In this document: positions 10,920 to 22,916 of the stretch, piece by piece | How the letters are laid out: each line of letters opens with the position of its first letter | How positions within the stretch are numbered: the stretch's first letter is position 1 | Assembly: GCA_026874595.1 (NCBI GenBank) | Contig: CM049318.1 | Location: 12,879,241-12,943,240 of the forward strand | Direction of reading: 5' to 3' | DNA from: Sipunculus nudus | Taxonomy: Eukaryota > Annelida > Sipuncula > Golfingiida > Sipunculidae | Length of the DNA stretch: 64,000 nt | Program-made: the position numbers and the translations under genes | Notes under the pieces: model-generated | The model's input: only the letters and a program-made list of their open reading frames with translations | Told to the model about the DNA's origin: nothing | The model's database searches: none

Positions 10920-12955
10920 TCTTCCAGGCATCCAGTTCCTGGTCTTTCAAAATGAGATGGTATTCGACATTAATGTTTTTTAAAAAGGTCTTGAAAACCG
11001 TTAGTTTAATAGATTTTTCCTTATTTCTGTTTATATTGATGTCTTCCTAATAATAGACAGTAATCAAAATGTTGTTTTTTATTATCATTGTATTGTCCGA
11101 TTAATATGTCAAGCGTATCGAGCTGTTCATGTGAACAGAAGATGTTATTCCACCAGTTAATAAACTCTTGCCAAAATTTTTAACATCGACACAAATACAG
11201 TACTTGTGTAACAATGTCTCCTCTTCGGCTTTACAATTTTTATCTGTAATTTTCATATGGTAAAGCCATATATCGTGTGACACAATTCGATGCATTAATC
11301 TGTATTGAAAATCTTGTATAATCACTTGTTTGGTGCATGTATAAGGGCAACGAAAAATATTCGGCCAGTCATCGTCCGGGATGTTCAGCTCGTCGCTCCA
11401 TTTCTGTACTGCCGAGGGGTATTCATGTTTCAAAAGAATTAACCATCTGCTTATTAATTTGTATGGCAATTTATTAATGGAATTGATGTCTCCGGGGATT
11501 TGTAAATTAAATATTTGATCTTCTGTTGTTCACAAATTTTCATCACTGCGAAGTAGGTTTTCCCATGACATTAATAAAGAACATTTTAATCCATGAAATA
11601 TAGGATAGTTGACCTCGATCTTTCATTGCACTATTAGAAAGGAAGAAAACTTTCTCATCTATGATGTCCCCCAACAGTTTTATTCCAGCTTTGTACCACC
11701 ACAACAAAACAGATCTACCATCTATATGTATGTTGTTATTAAACCATATTGTTTCGTTCATGACGTCTTCTTTAGAAGTGGGCTGGAATTTTTTTTTTCA
11801 GTTTGGTCAAAATGTTGAATACGTCTCTCTAAAACAGTGGCAGATGTTCTGGCAGGGACATATCACATCTGCCGTTAATTGTATATTTAAGGCTCATGGG
11901 ATTTGTATTGAAGAAGAACTCCAGCATAGTTTTCCATCCAGCAGTACGTGATTGTAAATATCTTTTAAGCCAAATAAATTTCAACGATTCATTATGTGTC
12001 AATAGATTTGGAGAGTTAAGACCACCTTTATATATAGGACATATCAAAACAGTGTGTTTTATTTTTGCAGGTTTTTCATTCCATATAATTCGATTTGTTA
12101 ATCTTTGGACATATTTTAGAATGTGAGGTGGAGTGTAGAGAACAGACATAGGTAATATTAATTTAGAAATCGCTAAAGATTTCGTTATAAGTATACGTCC
12201 TATCAACGTCAACTTTCTTGTTCTCAATATTTTGAAGGTGTTTTCTAGATCTTTAATTTATCATTAAAATTAAGTTCAGCCATTTTTGATTGTGTATCAC
12301 TAAATATCATTCCTAACACTTAGAAGTCACCCGTGCACCATCTTTCTGGCAGGTCTCCATCTTCTTTCCTAACTGTATAACTTATCCATCTTGCCTCGGT
12401 TTTGTCTAAATTAGCTCCCGAGCACACTTCAAACAGTTTTAATGATGATAAGAGCTATTTTCCGGCTAATTAATCTCTTAAGAAACAGGTGGTGTCATCG
12501 GCAAATTGGGATATCTTTATTTCATTGTCTCCTATTTTATTACCTTTAATGTTTGGATTATTTCTGACTTGAATAGAAAAAAAGCTCGACGGCCAGCACG
12601 AAGAGAAAAGGTGAAAGTGGGCTACCTTGTCTGACTCCTCTTTCTGTGCTAAACGGTGTCGACAGGTTTCCATTATCAATAATATATGTGGTTATATCTT
12701 TGTATATAATTTCAATCCAACGTATAAATGATACCCCGATGTTGTATGCTTTCATTGTTTTTTATATAATCCCATTCTAAGGTAACGAAACCTTTTCATA
12801 GTCGATTTGCAACAAGATATTAGATATGTTTTCTATTTCTCAGAAGTGCATCACATCTTTTATTATGCGAATGTTTCACTAATGTATCTATCTTTTATAA
12901 ATCCTGTTTGATCGCTGCGCACTAAAGTAGACATTATTGGTTTCAGTCTATCCCT
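10920..12955 (-). mobile_element. Decayed L1/Tx1-like LINE, 5'-truncated
   Basis: Read right to left on the minus strand, short blocks in shifting frames follow the order of an L1-type ORF2. SDQTGFIKDRYISE is at about 12870-12915. The reverse-transcriptase block GVRQGSPLSPFLFVLAVE is near 12600-12660 and the catalytic-site motif QFADDT near 12485-12505. After these come LIGRILITKSLAISKLILP (12135-12205), an IIWNEKPAKIKH block (12030-12075), IWFNNNIHIDGRSV (11700-11755), a FQYRLMHRI block (11280-11310) and a LILKDQELDAW tail near 10925-10960. Frameshifts and stops throughout show it is dead. No endonuclease domain remains. The clade is judged from motif wording only. Confidence 0.85.
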
Positions 12956-12996
12956 CTGTCTGTCCGCCTGTCTGTCTGTTCCTCTGTCTTTCCTTC
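12948..12996. repeat. (GTCT/GTCC)n low-complexity
   Basis: Imperfect GTCTGTCC tetramers at the truncated 5' side of the LINE fragment. Confidence 0.8.
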
Positions 12997-13019
12997 CGTT
13001 AACAGGGAACAAATAGGCT

Positions 13020-13960
13020 CCACTAGACCTATAAACTTTTAAATGAATATCCAGGGAGGTCAATAAAAAATCTCCGAGGACACTTGGTCACTGTAACCTA
13101 TATTCTCCGGATATGTGCGTGCACCCCCGAATAATTAAAAAACTTGATACAAAAGCCCCAGTATGTAGACAACTAACACATTGTTTGTCGGGATTCTTTC
13201 GATGCATATTGACCATGGACAGTTTCATTAGATCCTAAAGACTGGTGGTGCTGCCTTTTTTTCGAATTATTACTTGTTGTTTCTGTTATTTTAGACCTTC
13301 AAATAAAGCAGTCATGACGTATACAGGGCACAAACCGAAATTGTTAGACCTAGATACCTCTGTCTATACATCCAGGGAGGCCATTGGCAAATTTTCTTGG
13401 AAACCTGAAATTATATTGACCTATATTCAGCCATCTATTGACCGGAAACATGAGTCGATCACCCAGACATTCAGAAGGGTCGCAAAGTTTAACCGTGTGG
13501 CCTAGAATCATTTAACACAACATCCATAGAGGTTATGAAAACTTTGGAAACCTGAAACTAGAACAATGTGACCTATATTATGCAAGCAATTGGTCAAAAT
13601 ATGTAAAGGGCACCCAGACAGTCAGGTAGGGCACAACATAACTTTTGGACCTGGAACCTCCATCCAGGAAGGTTCTTGGCCAGTCTCCTTTAAAAGTCAG
13701 ACAGGGCCAATTATATCTTAACTGTTGGATCTAGAAATGTCTCTCCTATTGGAAAGGGAGGTCATTGTTATGTCTCTTTGGACATTCAAATAAAGGTCGC
13801 TGTGACCAATATTCTGTGAGCTATGTGAAACAACATGATTTGAGTATCTCACAAGTCAGATGGACGCAAGTCATGACAGTTTGAAGTAGAAACTTCACAT
13901 ATCTAGGGAGTTCCTGAGAAGAATCTTCATGGACACCTTAAAGAAGATTACTGCTACCTA
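13020..13960. repeat. Decayed ~150-bp tandem repeats
   Basis: The phrase 'GACCTAGAAAC..CATATCCAGGGAGGTCA' recurs with decay at about 13026, 13347, 13501, 13648, 13727 and 13880. The companion phrases TGACCTATATTCT and GGACA/CACCCAGACAGTCAG lie between. Spacing of about 150 bp fits most neighbours. The units are old and not coding. Confidence 0.6.
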
Positions 13961-14229
13961 TTTTCTAACGACTATGGACAAACGACATGATTTTGAGCAC
14001 TCTGGTAGTCATTCTACCCATTGTTCAAGGTTACGTGAATATTTTTCACCAGATCATAACATCAATATTAATCAATGCATCACCTGTATGTCAAATTAAG
14101 CTGAGTGTCATGGCCCATAGAGCCACTTGTTAGAGCCCTCTTTCGCAGGAATATTAATGTGTCATACCACATTGCTGCTTCAGTTTTGGGTTTTCTTATC
14201 TGTCTAAATAAACTTCCTGTTTGTTTCAG

Positions 14230-14620
14230 GTGGAATGGAAACGTGACCAGAGAACTTGTGAATATAAACATCTATCAGCTATTCCCTGTAGAGCACATCA
14301 GTGTGGATGATCGTGATTTTTCAAAAAATATATGACGAAACATCACTGCTTTGAACAAAACAAACTTTCGTTTATTTTTTCTTTTTGCGCTTGCGTATTT
14401 TCCTACATATGAATTTGCAAAATATGAAGAACGGAATGTGTTTAAGAAGACCACAAGTGAGAAACAACTGAACAAGTAGCTAACCTCGTACCATGGACTT
14501 TTTAATTAAAGGAGATACAACAATGAAACACGCATATGGAATCCAATTTTCTTCTGCTTTTCTCGATCTCTAATATTCGTATATTAATTTCATTATGAAC
14601 TCAAAACATGCATTCCATAT

Positions 14621-14668
<48 letters not shown>

Positions 14669-14715
14669 CATGTATGTCAAAGTGAGTTGTACAATAAATA
14701 TCTGTAATGCATTGT
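14230..14715 (+). pseudogene. Copy of the small gene's 3'UTR exon only
   Basis: Acceptor TTTGTTTCAG is kept and the exon opens GTGGAATGGAAACGTGACCA as at 8992. It shares TGACGAAACATCAC and CTAACC-CGTACCATGGAC words and a poly(A) signal AATAAA at 14693-14698. No coding exon with SVIVT or WVDD is found upstream between the LINE and this point, so this is a partial duplicate. An AT microsatellite expanded inside it at 14626-14662. Confidence 0.7.
14626..14662. repeat. (AT)n microsatellite
   Basis: AT run within the copied 3'UTR. Confidence 0.9.
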
Positions 14716-14897
14716 GACTTGCTTGACTTACTTGACACATTTAAGTGTTTCAAATTTGATGGAGGAAACATAATTTATCAGTCAATCTGCGCCCTGGTTT
14801 GATGCGGCAAACTGATGATGTGCACAGTAAACCAGGAAAGAGAAAGATCGTTAAGTTTCCAACACATGCTTTTAACATTAAAACAAAAAAGCAGGAT

Positions 14898-15008
14898 ATG
14901 AAAGTTCCGTGTGTAGTATTAATCATATCAGTTGCACTGCTAAATCATGGTTATTTACTTTGCGCAAGAAGTATCATTGTATGTGATACCATTTACATTA
15001 AATGGTAG
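14898..15008 (+). CDS. Possible short secretory-leader ORF (36 aa)
   Basis: From the ATG at 14898 the frame reads MKVPCVVLIISVALLNHGYL and then a cysteine, which has the charge and hydrophobic core of a signal peptide, and stops at 15006-15008. It could be a first exon, with a weak GTAGGA donor at the end, or a chance hydrophobic stretch in AT-rich DNA. No partner exon was found. Confidence 0.2.
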   Translation: MKVPCVVLIISVALLNHGYLLCARSIIVCDTIYIKW

Positions 15009-15136
15009 GAAAAAAACACAGAAACAAATAATCTAGACATATCTCTGTTGAATTGTCATATGTATAACGCCTTCCATGTCCTGTCGCATGTACAGGGCTC
15101 GTGGTGTATTGATACCTCTTAAATGCTATATCCGAC

Positions 15137-15520
15137 GTGACGTAACGAGTACAACATGTTGCAGTCGAGAAACAACAGACAGCCTGGATGATGTCCAGCA
15201 CACAACTAACATTTTGGCTGACGTCTTGGATGCAATAGTTATAGAAAAGAACAAACAGTTCGGGTTACGTCCCGAGTACAACAAATAGACGGCATGACGT
15301 TCTGAGAACAAAAAGTTGCCGAAATTAAGGTCTGAATACAATCGAAGGCCGACGTGACGTCCCAAGCGCAACAAACAGTCGACGCGACGCCTCGAATAGA
15401 ACACACAGTTGGGATTACGTCCCGAGTACAAAAAACTGACGGCATGACGTTCTGAGAACAAAAATGTTGCCGGCATTAAGGTCTGAATACAATCGAAAGC
15501 CGACGTGATGTCCCCAGAGC
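15137..15520. repeat. 30-bp minisatellite with 150-bp higher-order unit
   Basis: Five ~30-bp monomers (30, 31, 29, 30 and 30 bp) make a 150-bp unit that starts at 15262 and again at 15412 with high identity. Most monomer junctions read TGACGT or CGACGTGACGTC-like words, so CREB/ATF-type cores occur at regular spacing. Degenerate monomers extend left to about 15137. The Cys-rich open frame on the minus strand is a by-product. Confidence 0.85.
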
Positions 15521-15549
15521 AACAAAGTCGGTCATAAACCAGCATGGGC

Positions 15550-17570
15550 GCACTTTGGTGGAGAAATTTTTGGACTTATTGTTCATAAATAGACGGGTCA
15601 ATATACGATCAATAACAGCTCCCCCCCCTTCCAAAATTCCGACAAAAGGTCTTTCAGCCGTTTTCAGTACTGTTGAAAATCTCGAATTACATACAAATAT
15701 CGAAGAAAATCGGACTTCCTCTAGCTTTAACATTATTTAAAAAAGGTGCCATCATGGCACCAAGGCTCTAAAAACGGCAATTAATCATTTTTAATTCATC
15801 CTAGAGTTCTGCTGGGTTTTGATGACCAAGAAAATTTAGAAATCCAGTGAAATCAAATAATTTTGCTGAGGACTCACGTGAAAGGCAAATCTAAGATGGC
15901 GTCCAAAATGGACGCTACGACTATAAAAATCTTAAAACAAAATTACCTATACATAATTTACTTTTCATCCATGTGTTGTGATTTTTGTATCCACTACCAC
16001 GTTTCTTGGGGTCTAAAAAATTTAATGAAACTCCCTTTACCTTGAACCTGTGAATTCATAAAAATGAATGTCCAATCCAAGTCTATGTTTAGCTCTGCTC
16101 CCTCAATCGGGAGGTATTTTGGAGCAAAGGCTCCCATATTTAACAAGACCGAAAGATTTCTCTCTACACTCTGGATCTACCAACCAATGTAGACAACTAA
16201 GGTGGATAGAAAAGGTTTAGTTGACCTAACGTTATCGTCTTTGTCAGGTTCCTTTTTTTAATTACAGAAAAATACACCTATTCTCTGGCAACTTCTGACA
16301 AATCTAAATTTTTATGGCTACACGTTAAAAGGGATCAACTCACATGCTCTCAAGAAGACATTTTTATGTCTATCATGCATATTCTGCAGATATAATAGAA
16401 TGGCCATCATTATCGTGATTACGGAAAATTTTGTAAAAAAGAAAAGTGAATTCATCCCTTGCAAGTCACTAACCAGGGCGACTATTAAAAATACAAATTA
16501 TTTATCAAGTTCAGTTTCAAAAACAGCTGGGAAGCTGCAAGTTATATTTTAAATCATTGTCAAGTATTTGTCATCTTTAAATGAGAATATCCTTAGTCCA
16601 GTTTCCCATTTAAACTATTTGTTTTTCGCCCCTATCTCAAATCTTCTCATTTCTAATGCTACAAGTTCAGTTTAATATCATATTGAATCGTCTCATCTGT
16701 ATACATATACACTGTAATACTGCTTGCATCATATCTAAACGGTATATATATCACGTATATAACCATATTTATTGTGGTAGTTTTATTTAAATAAATGTGA
16801 AACCCACATTTTATATTATTTACTTAGTAATTCAGAACATATTTCAAGTAACCATGATAGCAAGATTAAAATTTACCTGATTCACCCGAACCTTTTCACG
16901 AAAGGTTTGGAGAATGCCTTATTTTTTTTTTAAATTTTCAGCCACAAGAACGCCTTGTCTCAGGTATTTCACCTGAAGAGAGTATTGCTGTTTTTGCACC
17001 GAAGCCCACCAGGCACGATTCTCTGTCTTTTCAGTAACGTATTTACATAAACTGGAGTATGAGGATAGAGGATAAAGAACTAGGGCGATTATACAAGATT
17101 TTGCAGCAAAACATTTAATTTGAAACGAATATATATACATTATAATTCAATATTTCTCATATATCTAAAACTTATTAAGTAACGTAATTTATCATTTTTA
17201 GGGAGAAATGTGTTTCCTGGACATACATGTGTGGTCTTGGATTTGCTAAACATTTGAGTTTTATATATTTTCAACCAATATATATAGCTAATGAATTAAT
17301 GCCAGATAACCATGGCAACAAATACTATTTACAAAGAACCAAAATACTGATATCTTTATTGAATGGCCCCTAAAAAGTTCTGCTAAGTAAACTGCACTCG
17401 CGGTCGCGCTCTACTGGGGAATTAAGGAACATTCCGAGAACAAAGATATGAAACAGTTGTTCTCACTTGACGTTCTCTGGATGAATGTCACATACACAGT
17501 GTAGAACTGTGCAGAAGTAATTTCGACAAACTAATTATTTTCACCTATTTATAAGTGAAAATATTTTTTT
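15550..17570. other. No gene seen
   Basis: AT-rich sequence with scattered short open frames. No splice-consistent exon, repeat array or mobile-element motif recognised. Confidence 0.4.
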
Positions 17571-17576
17571 TGGCAT

Positions 17577-17880
17577 TCTTCTTATTATTTCATTTTTTTT
17601 CACTTTTTTACAAGATTTCAGTCATATTTTCAGAGGATGTGCCTTACTATGGTTCGATTAAATTGACTCAGTTTCAATTGCCTTGCCATGTTTCTCAAGG
17701 TCACAGGGGCAAATAGTGCGATTTTTTTTTCGGATTTACAATGTCTATTTTCTCCTAATCTGTGAGGGGTACACACAAATGGAAGAAAGGCCTATTATAA
17801 TAGCTGGTTCGACACATTACTGAGCGTACCGATTTGAATTCACTCATTCAGAAAAAAATATGTGATAGGTAACTCAGCAC
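17577..17880 (+). repeat. Dispersed repeat R2, copy 1
   Basis: Shares the order TTATT-rich head, 'TTGACTCAGTTTCA', 'TCAAGGTCACAGGGG', T-run and 'AATGTC.ATTTTCTCCTAATCTG' with copies at 18.57-18.85 kb and 62.2-62.56 kb, all in the same orientation. Unclassified mobile repeat. Confidence 0.65.
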
Positions 17881-17888
17881 TTTTCAGT

Positions 17889-18057
17889 TAGGCTGTAGGA
17901 TTTTTCCCACAGATAATAGAAAACAACACAGAAATTAAGGTTTAAATACCAGAATTGCCAAAAGATCTGTCCTCAACATATACTGTCGGTCTAATAGTTA
18001 AACAGGGAGCTAGAACGGTCGCGGCAGGCAACTGAACTTCGCCTGAACTTCGCGATT
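17889..18057. repeat. Dispersed repeat, copy 2 (pair with 5.4 kb)
   Basis: See 5385-5545. Here it directly follows the R2 repeat copy. Confidence 0.75.
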
Positions 18058-18565
18058 TCCCGGAATTTTCAAGGTCAATATTCTTCTAAATAAAAACTTG
18101 TACAGACAAATAGATTGGGGGGGGGGGGGGGGATTCAGCTGGGATAGGTTGAGGTCCGTTACTCTCCTAGGACGCTTACATGAAGTCTGATTCTTATAAT
18201 TATTAGTCAGCCATTTTTTATCCAATTTCTTAAGAAAAAAACTTTTACAGACGTGTCGTTTACAATGTAGGAATGCAATGGCAAGTTTGATAATGATATG
18301 TTTAATAGTTTTATCTAATATGTGCAAATTACGAATATGTGACTTTAATAGTTTTCAGCCCATCAATGAAACTCAAGAAGATACGATTGAATTTCATCTG
18401 ATTTTGCTGCACTTTAGTCCTTCCCAAACTTTTAGAGATGAATATAAGATCAGTGGGAGAATCGGGGGGGGGGGGGGGGGGAGGTATAGGTGGAGATCCC
18501 TGACTGTACCATGACAATGACAAGAAGCCTAGTTATCCCAACCTATCAATAGGTGATATATTTGC

Positions 18566-18850
18566 TTTTGGCATTATTATTATTTTTTTTATTATTATTT
18601 TCTTCTCCTTCTTCTTATTATTATTATTCTGCCAATCTTTTTTTCGGATTTACTCATTTTTATTCAGGACATGGTCCAATTGATTTGACCCAGTTTCAGT
18701 GACCTAGTTTTAAGGGTCACAGGGATAAAAAAGAACTTTTTTCCACATTTGCAATGTCGATTTTCCTCTAAACTATAAGGGGTACAGACCGCTGGATAAA
18801 AATATATGGCAGCATAGAAATAGATAAAAAATAGGTAGATATCCGTATCT
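18566..18850 (+). repeat. Dispersed repeat R2, copy 2
   Basis: (TTA)n-rich head, then TTGACCCAGTTTCAGTGACC, GGGTCACAGGGATAAAA and TGCAATGTCGATTTTCCTCT. Homologous to 17577-17880 and 62205-62560. Confidence 0.65.
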
Positions 18851-18859
18851 GTCTTATGA

Positions 18860-20290
18860 TAGTTACAAGAAGTCTAGTTAAGTTTGTTACTGTCGAAGTG
18901 TTTTATTGATAATTTGAACAAAGTTTACAGCTTATGTTATGCGCATTATGCGTTAAAACAACTCGCTCAGTTTTTGAGAAGAATCATCATGGACATATAG
19001 CAGCTTGTGAGTTCTGTCGTGGTTGCTTTGGACATAACAATTTCAAACATTGTAATTAAATTTGTGACATATCTAAACAGTCAAATCGATAAAAAATACA
19101 TATATTAATTTTTCCTTGATAAAGGCGAGAAAAAACTATGTCTCAGTAAATAATTTTTTAAAACTAACTTTGGCTGTGTTAGGGGAAAGAGCGACCTTTT
19201 GGTCCTTGTCCGTTGGTTAAAAATTCTTAGAATATTATCTCTATGGTAACTACGCAGTTATGATGTTCGATGAATTCCACGTTGTTTACAACTGGTAGAA
19301 ATACTTGTTAGAAGGGGCAATATTTATTTTTGTTCCACTATGAAAAAAACCGTATTTTTCTTTATCACGTGATCATACTGACGTAAAATAGCTCTATTTA
19401 AGTCTATGGTCGCATAGAATGAGACTAATGAAAATGTGTATGTGACCGTTTACTTAGCTGAACATATTATGAAAAGTTGCACATGATAAAATGGGTCCTA
19501 TCAGGTGGAGGTAGACCGGATATTTGTTAGATTAAGTACTGTTGGCACGTGATTAGACATGTGGGTGTTTCGTTGTACCCTCATTGCGTGGCACTTACAG
19601 ACATTAGATAAAAAATTAGGCCTAAATGAAAGCTCTTGTCATGGAAAACATCGATTCAAAATAATATGAAAAATATATTAGAAGGTATAATGACAAAAAT
19701 GTTAAATATATTACAATATTTCATCTTATTCATTAAACATTGGAATCCATTGACATATACTTTTAATGTTATTTCAATAAGCAGCTAAGATATTATATAA
19801 GTACATATATTTGGTTGCAGTCATAGTAGGAATACTCAGAACAATTGCTCTCAGTGTTGGTTCTTCATATATGGAAAGCAGCCATTTTAACATTAGAATA
19901 AAATGTCAGTATTCGCTCGTCAAGCAAACATGGTAATATGTTAGGTTTGGCTTAGTAGCAGCTCAAGATATATTCAATAGTTATGTAAAATTTCTCACCA
20001 AATAATGTAGAAAATAAAGATATCACAAATAATTTATGCTTTTTACTAGGATTGTCCGGATTCCTGATGTTTTGTAGAAACATAATCTTAATTTTATCGG
20101 TTTCAGAGATATACATAATGAATTTTCAAAAATCATTTGTTTTTTTTTTTTGGTGTAAAATTATGGAGGTCATAGAGTGGGTAATTCTATGTGCGTGTTA
20201 TGTGCGAGAATTTATAAAGCGAGGCATATATTCATTCAATTTATACATAAGTTAATTGTTTTGTAAGTACACTTTACTGATTTAGTTTTC
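18860..20290. other. No gene seen; 3' flank of the TRIM-like gene
   Basis: AT-rich. No clear AATAAA on the minus strand close to the TRIM-like stop was identified, so the length of its 3'UTR is unknown. Confidence 0.35.
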
Positions 20291-20309
20291 TTTTTTCACA
20301 ATGTAGATC

Positions 20310-22160
20310 CTAATGAAACTTAAAAAAAAGTAAGAATGGGGTCCCTATAATGGGGACTTGTGCAAACCATAAAAAAGGATAGGAGTATGCAGTATCCACA
20401 GGACATGAGAGACCATCTTCCCTTGTCAGCAGATTCCTCACGAACGTGCCGTCGATTGTGCATTCTACTATCCTGTGGTTAAACCTGTCCGCCACCAGGA
20501 GGTGCCCGTTACCCATCAGGCTGATTCCTCTTGGTTCATGAAATAATCCGTCTTCACTTCCTCGTCCCCCTAACGTGTTCAGCTGTGACCCTGACTCATC
20601 AAGGACAATCACCTGGTTTTGATCTGGTTCACTAAATACAAATTTAATCGTCCCTTCGTGTGTGACCTTCAAGAAATGGTACTCAAGGCAGCTCGTCAGA
20701 TTTATCTGGATGGTTTCTTCAAACACAGGATCAGAGAATGATCGTTTACTGATGTGGTCAGGAGTAAATATAAACAGTGCACCATCATGAACTGCTATAC
20801 CATGAGGTTCCTTTACTGCAGGATTTAACGGATGATTTATTTTAGTACCACTTTGTTTAACCTGCAGCACGGCGTCTCCCTTTGAGCTGATGACGTAAAT
20901 ATCACCGCAGTGTACACAAGATGCTCGTCCGTCCTCTTGTAATACAGTCTGCTCTCCGGTTTTCAACACTTTGTACACGGGACCTCCTTTCATCATGCAT
21001 ACAGTTACATCTCCATCTTGTGTCCCACAAAGACGCCAAAGGTCTCTTTGCTTCCATCGTTTACCACACTCTACCTTTAACACTTGTGTTGATGATTTAT
21101 TCGAGATCGTGAGAGCATCTGAGATACCACAAACAAGATCACAGCCTTTTAAGGCTTCTATGGCTTTATCTACGTTTTTTAACCCGCATGTGTTGGGAGG
21201 TATCAAACCAGGATCTGGTATGTCATGAAGTGTTGCTGGTAGCTTGTCAGCGATGTCACTGAAATTTACTGCAGGTGATGATGATGAATCCAAAAAGTCT
21301 GAATCGCTCCTCTTTAATCGTTCTTCTGCTACCAACACCTTCGATATTGCTTCTTTACATATTGCGTCATGTTCTTTGAACGCCAGATCCACGATTTTTT
21401 TATGAGACTTTTCGTGTTCCTGAAGAAGCTCGTTTATTCTGTCAACGTCCAGTTTCATGGTGGCAAGGGCTAGTTTCATATTTTCTTGGGATGCACCATA
21501 CTGATCGCTGCAAATTTGCCGTTTTGCCGTGACTGCCTTCTCTAGTTTCATAACTGAAGGCTTCACGGAGACAACTGAATCATTTAGTTTCTTCCTCAAC
21601 TCAGAAATGCCGAATTTAAAATCTTTTAGATTATGATTCTTGTGCTTGTCTGAATAGATGCACTCATCACAAACGCCACACGAGCAGTCTAGGCAGACAC
21701 ACTGAAACACCGCTCCGTGGAGCTGGCATATATTTGTGGTGATTTCATGTGAAGAGAAGACAGTAGTCTCTATATGCCGTTTCGAACATTCTTCACAGAA
21801 ATATCTGTGACAATTTTGGCATAGTGCTTTACCTCTGCGGGTCTTGCCTTTCCTGCTGCAGAGATGACAATTTATTTGAACTGAAGTTGTTTGTTTTATA
21901 ACTTCTGCAAAGGCCTCAACGTTTATATCAATAGGCAAGTCTTTGACTCCTCCAGGAAGTAGTGTTGCCTTTGTCCGACAGGTGGGACATTCCACCTCGC
22001 GCCTGCCACATTGTCCATCCTTGACACGTTTGTCGTGCCACGTGATAAGACACTCAGTGCAGAATGAATGTTGACATGGAAGAACACGTGGCTGTCTTTT
22101 ATCTTTACTAGTGAAACAAACAGCACACTGAATGGGTGTTATATTTTCATTCATTGCCAT
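20310..22160 (-). CDS. RING/B-box/coiled-coil/NHL protein (TRIM-like E3 ligase), 616 aa
   Basis: Intronless CDS on the minus strand. RING-HC finger at residues 12-61 (C12, C15, C29, H31, C34, C37, C58, C61; ends CPTC). A first B-box-like zinc module spans about 98-138 and a second about 145-176. A charged helical, coiled-coil-type stretch covers about 185-290. The C-terminus (about 340-610) looks like a beta-propeller, with a clear NHL repeat near residues 535-580 (EPRGISL, then HLLVADRFNHRIV). Proteins of this layout are ubiquitin E3 ligases that bind RNA or protein through the propeller, act in the cytoplasm and are greatly expanded in molluscs (family knowledge). A T-rich acceptor ends just before 22191, 31 nt upstream of the ATG, so a 5'UTR intron is likely. 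A second ATG lies two codons downstream. All RING zinc ligands are present, so it is probably active. Substrate unknown. Confidence 0.93.
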   Translation of the reverse strand: MAMNENITPIQCAVCFTSKDKRQPRVLPCQHSFCTECLITWHDKRVKDGQCGRREVECPTCRTKATLLPGGVKDLPIDINVEAFAEVIKQTTSVQINCHLCSRKGKTRRGKALCQNCHRYFCEECSKRHIETTVFSSHEITTNICQLHGAVFQCVCLDCSCGVCDECIYSDKHKNHNLKDFKFGISELRKKLNDSVVSVKPSVMKLEKAVTAKRQICSDQYGASQENMKLALATMKLDVDRINELLQEHEKSHKKIVDLAFKEHDAICKEAISKVLVAEERLKRSDSDFLDSSSSPAVNFSDIADKLPATLHDIPDPGLIPPNTCGLKNVDKAIEALKGCDLVCGISDALTISNKSSTQVLKVECGKRWKQRDLWRLCGTQDGDVTVCMMKGGPVYKVLKTGEQTVLQEDGRASCVHCGDIYVISSKGDAVLQVKQSGTKINHPLNPAVKEPHGIAVHDGALFIFTPDHISKRSFSDPVFEETIQINLTSCLEYHFLKVTHEGTIKFVFSEPDQNQVIVLDESGSQLNTLGGRGSEDGLFHEPRGISLMGNGHLLVADRFNHRIVECTIDGTFVRNLLTREDGLSCPVDTAYSYPFLWFAQVPIIGTPFLLFFKFH

Positions 22161-22191
22161 AGTTCTTCCTTATATCTGCGATTCAAGGTGC
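22161..22191 (-). promoter_or_regulatory. 5'UTR and splice acceptor of the TRIM-like gene
   Basis: On the minus strand a run of T ending TTCTTGTCAG is followed by 31 nt and then the start codon, a typical 3' splice site. The upstream exon and promoter were not located; they should lie at higher coordinates. Confidence 0.6.
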
Positions 22192-22199
22192 CTGACAAG

Positions 22200-22915
22200 A
22201 AAAAAAATAATGTTGTATAATGAAAACTAGGATCGTAAAACATCGGTCTGAAATAACAACGAATCATTATTATCAGAGTTTGTATGTAAATGTGAGACAC
22301 CGAAGATGATGAAAAGTAATAATAAATAAGAACGTAATAAAAAAAATCAATATTGATTTAATAATCATTAAATCTTTCAAAAGTATCCTCATTGATATTT
22401 AAAGATGCATTCATGCTAATAACAGATAAAAAATAGTGCCATTTCTGTTATATGTACAGACCCATGCATATCACCTATTGCGCAAAAAAAGAAGGTATAT
22501 GTAATTGTTCCATGTACGTCAACTGTCATCACCACTGTTCATGCAAGGGCATAATTTCATGTCAACGGAGTGCATTCATAAACGATAAGGAATGCTTTAG
22601 TACTAAAGGTGTCACGTTAAGGTTAACTGGTGACGTGGACAGGCCTTACATAATCTGTACTTTGATTTTTATGAAAAAATGACTACAAAAGGCTCCTTAA
22701 AAATAACTTTGGCCTACCACTCTGTTAGATATATCACTCTTATTATCATGGTAATAATAAAATCAGAGTGTTTAATAAGAAAACCTTAACAAAAGAATCC
22801 TTCATCCAGAAGGAAGGGGTCCAATTAAGATTACCCCCTGAAAATGATTTTTTCGCTTTATTTTAGTAGTGTGTATATTCATGATCTTCGGATTTCTAGT
22901 TTGATGCTCTGCTAC
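22200..22915. other. No gene seen; presumed 5' intron of the TRIM-like gene
   Basis: AT-rich. A short Cys-rich open frame near 22452-22682 has no supporting splice sites or family resemblance. Confidence 0.35.
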
Positions 22916-22916
22916 T

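Noticed and set aside
15126-15545. 139-codon Cys/Arg-rich repeat protein on the minus strand
   Set aside because: Follows the 150-bp minisatellite period exactly (50 residues) and has no other support.
22452-22682. Cys-rich 76-codon frame that could be a small secreted peptide
   Set aside because: No signal peptide, splice sites or known cysteine framework; likely chance.
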